Origin: Prorocentrum cordatum
Taxonomy: Eukaryota; Sar; Dinophyceae; Prorocentrales; Prorocentraceae
NCBI GenBank assembly: GCA_963575745.1
Contig: CAUYUJ010014756.1
Span: forward strand, 296,650 to 360,649
DNA length: 64,000 bases
Direction of reading: 5' to 3'
A program made the translations under genes and the position numbers. Under the pieces are notes generated by a model. The model was not told the DNA's origin. It was given only the letters and a program-made list of their open reading frames with translations, and did no database searches. The first letter of the stretch is position 1. Each line of letters opens with the position of its first letter. Of the stretch, positions 62,025-64,000 are shown one piece after another.

Positions 62025-63575
62025 ACAAAAAACTGGCGAAGGACCCAACCATACGCAAGTCTGAAAACCGCAGGGCAGGTGGGACGAAGCAAGGGGAATT
62101 CCTCATGGGGCCCCGAACCGTGTGGGGGGTGCACCAAACTTGCGCGGGGCCGCCATGCGAACCCTGCCACTGGAGCCTTCGGTGGAGCTCCCTATGGGGC
62201 CACGAACCGCGTGAGGGGTGCACCAAACTTGCGCGGGGCCGCCATGCGAACCCTGCCACTGGGGCCTTCGGTGGAGCTCCCTATGGGGCCACGAGCCGTG
62301 TGAGGGGTGCACCAAACTTGCGCGGGGCCGCCATGCGAACCTTGCCACTACGGCGTTCGGTGGAACTCCCTATGGGGTCACGAACCGTGTGAGGGTTGCC
62401 CCAAAATGGTGCGGGACCGCCATGCGAACCTTGCCACGGGGGCTTTCGGTGGAGTTCCCTATGGGGCCACGAATCGTGTGAGGGGTGCACCAAACTGACG
62501 CGGGGCCGCCATGCGAACCCTGCCACTGTGGGGCCTTCGGTGGAGCCCCCTATAGGGCCACGAACCGTGTGAGGGGTGCGCCAAAATGGCGTGGGGCCGC
62601 CATGCGAACCCTGCCACTGGGGCCTTCGGTGGAGCTCCTTATGGGACCACGAACCGTGTGAGGGGTGCACCAAACTTGCGCGGGGCCGCCATGCGAACCC
62701 TGCCACTGGGGCCTTCGGTGGAACTCCTTATGGGGCCACGAACCGTGTGAGGGGTGCGCCAAAATGGCGTGGGGCCGCCATGCGAACCCTGCCACTGGGG
62801 CCTTCGGTGGAGCTCCTTATGGGACCACGAACCGTGTGAGGGGTGCACCAAACTTGCGCGGGGCCGCCATGCGAACCCTGCCACTGGGGCCTTCGGTGGA
62901 ACTCCTTATGGGGCCACGAACCGTGTGAGGGGTGCACCAAACTGGAGCGGGACCGCCATGCGAACCCTGTCTTTGGGGCCTTCGGTGGAGCCCCCTATGG
63001 GGCCAAGAACCGTGCGAGGGGTGCGCCACAATGGCGCGGGGCCGCCATGCGAACCCTGCCACTGGGGCCTTTCGGTGGAGCTCCCTATGGGGCCACGAAC
63101 CGTGTGAGGGGTGCACCAAACTGACGCGGGGCCGCCATGCGAACCCTGCCACTGTGGCCTTCGGTGGAGCTCCCTATGGGGCCACGAACCGTGAGGGGTG
63201 CGCCAAAATAGTGCGGGGCCGCCATGCGAACCCTGCCACGGGGGCCTTCGGTGGAACTCCCTATGGGGCCACGAGCCGTGTGAGGGGTGCGCCAAAATGG
63301 TGCGGGGCCGCCATGCGAACCCTGCCACTGTGGCCTTTCGGTGGAGCTCCCTATGGGGCTACGAACCGTGTGAGGGGAGCGCCAAAACGCGGGGCCGCCA
63401 TGCGAACCTTGCCACTGGGGCGTTCGGTGGAACTCCCTATGGGGCCACGAAACGCTGTACTGGGTGGGTGAAACGCAGGGAGGAGGGAGGAGCGGGAGGA
63501 GGAGGGGGCAGCGGGAGGAGACTCGGGGCACCGTCTCTTCAAAACGAGGACCCAACACCACAGGATGGTTTGGGG
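62025..63575 (+). repeat. 89-bp satellite array, block 3 (about 15 copies) with both end modules
   Basis: Entry GGCGAAGGACCCAACCATAC at 62035. Units: GTGAGGGGTGCACCAAACTT, GCGCGGGGCCGCCATGCGAA, CCCTGCCACTGGGGCCTTCG, GTGGAGCTCCCTATGGGGCC, ACGAACC; exact 89-bp spacing in the middle. Two subtypes alternate (ACCAAACTTGCG and GCCAAAATGGCG), pointing to a 178-bp higher-order unit at about 62480-62930. Purine tract at 63475-63520, then the cap CTTCAAAACGAGGACCCAAC, ACCACAGGATGGTTTGGGGG. Confidence 0.95.
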
Positions 63576-63778
63576 GAGAAAAAAAACAAACAAACAAAAA
63601 AAGGTCTCGCGAGAAACTCTGACTGACTAGCCACTGGGGTTGGCGCAGGGCCCTCGCGAGAGTTCGTCTCCCCATGTTTTCACTCGATGCAGCCGAGCTT
63701 GGACTGCTCCGCTCCGACACGGCTCCGGTGGAGCCATGCTTACCCTTGACATGGTGTTCCTAAGCTATCGTATACGAG
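63576..63778. other. Short spacer, nothing recognised
   Basis: AAACAAACAAACAAAAAAA run after the cap, then ordinary sequence. Confidence 0.4.
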
Positions 63779-64000
63779 ATGTTTCCTCCTCCCCCCTCCT
63801 CACATGAGGTCCTTCTACCGTCCCATCCTCTGCTCCCTCCTCCGCTTCCACCACATCCGCATACCCGGCGCGCCATATTGCAGCGGCGAGTCATCCTTCG
63901 TGCCATGGCCCGACTAGCTCAGGTACAACATGCGGCGTCCTTCCCCTTAGTATGTGAGCGTATTGAAGCAGTTTGCCGTACGTTTCGCGATTGGCAGGCC
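63779..64000 (+). CDS. Partial open frame running off the right edge, unrecognised
   Basis: From ATG 63779 the frame is open to the window end (74 codons). After a Pro/His-rich start it reads TRRAILQRRVILRAMARLAQ then VQHAASFPLVCERIEAVC and RTFRDWQA, amphipathic and natural-looking. No family recognised. It could be the N-terminal or linker part of another retroelement or a host exon. Confidence 0.35.
   Translation, partial: MFPPPPSSHEVLLPSHPLLPPPLPPHPHTRRAILQRRVILRAMARLAQVQHAASFPLVCERIEAVCRTFRDWQA

Noticed and set aside
62105-63471. Protein-coding repeats in the 89-bp satellite
   Set aside because: 89 is not a multiple of three, so each frame is broken every few units. Period and end modules fit a non-coding array.

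Overview
This window reads as nuclear DNA of a dinoflagellate. The strongest evidence is a perfect copy of the 22-nt dinoflagellate spliced leader (26027-26048) and a degenerate copy of the same leader (37025-37046). Each sits just upstream of an intronless coding unit. Very high GC, low gene density, LINE retrotransposons of a type common in dinoflagellates, huge simple-repeat arrays and many short inverted-repeat elements that could act as introners agree with this. The species cannot be told from the sequence alone.

Coding content is sparse. The three units I am confident about are: (1) a near full-length non-LTR retrotransposon, 26027-31704, with an ORF1 (coiled coil plus folded domain) and an ORF2 (AP-like endonuclease, reverse transcriptase, zinc knuckle) broken by one frameshift; (2) an older, decayed LINE at 19930-21560 whose reverse transcriptase active site is mutated and which still carries an RNase H segment; (3) a single-exon, secreted, M11 (gametolysin)-type metallopeptidase gene at 37137-40334 with a complete zinc site and a Cys-rich, Thr/Pro-repeat tail. 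A few further exon-like pieces (48.4-48.95, 58.2-58.9, 59.5, 61.4, 63.8 kb, and a minus-strand piece near 33.2-33.5 kb) are listed at low confidence.

The rest is repeat landscape. Left part (0-19 kb): dispersed inverted-repeat elements (families A-F below), GGA/TCC arrays, a CACGTGG-cored minisatellite at 9.27-12.19 kb, a GGTT array, GAC and ATC arrays. Middle (19-41 kb): the LINEs and the M11 retrogene, separated by TCC/GGA arrays. Right part (41-64 kb): three large arrays of an 89-bp satellite (two on one strand, one inverted), a 20-copy 103-bp satellite, and clusters of nested inverted-repeat elements. Several array blocks end in the same conserved cap, which suggests that they move as composite units.

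The most interesting theme is RNA-mediated turnover. Trans-spliced mRNAs, both of a LINE and of a host gene, appear to have been copied back into the genome with their leader. DNA-type short elements with 8-bp target duplications sit inside precise AG|GT...AG intron-like boundaries.
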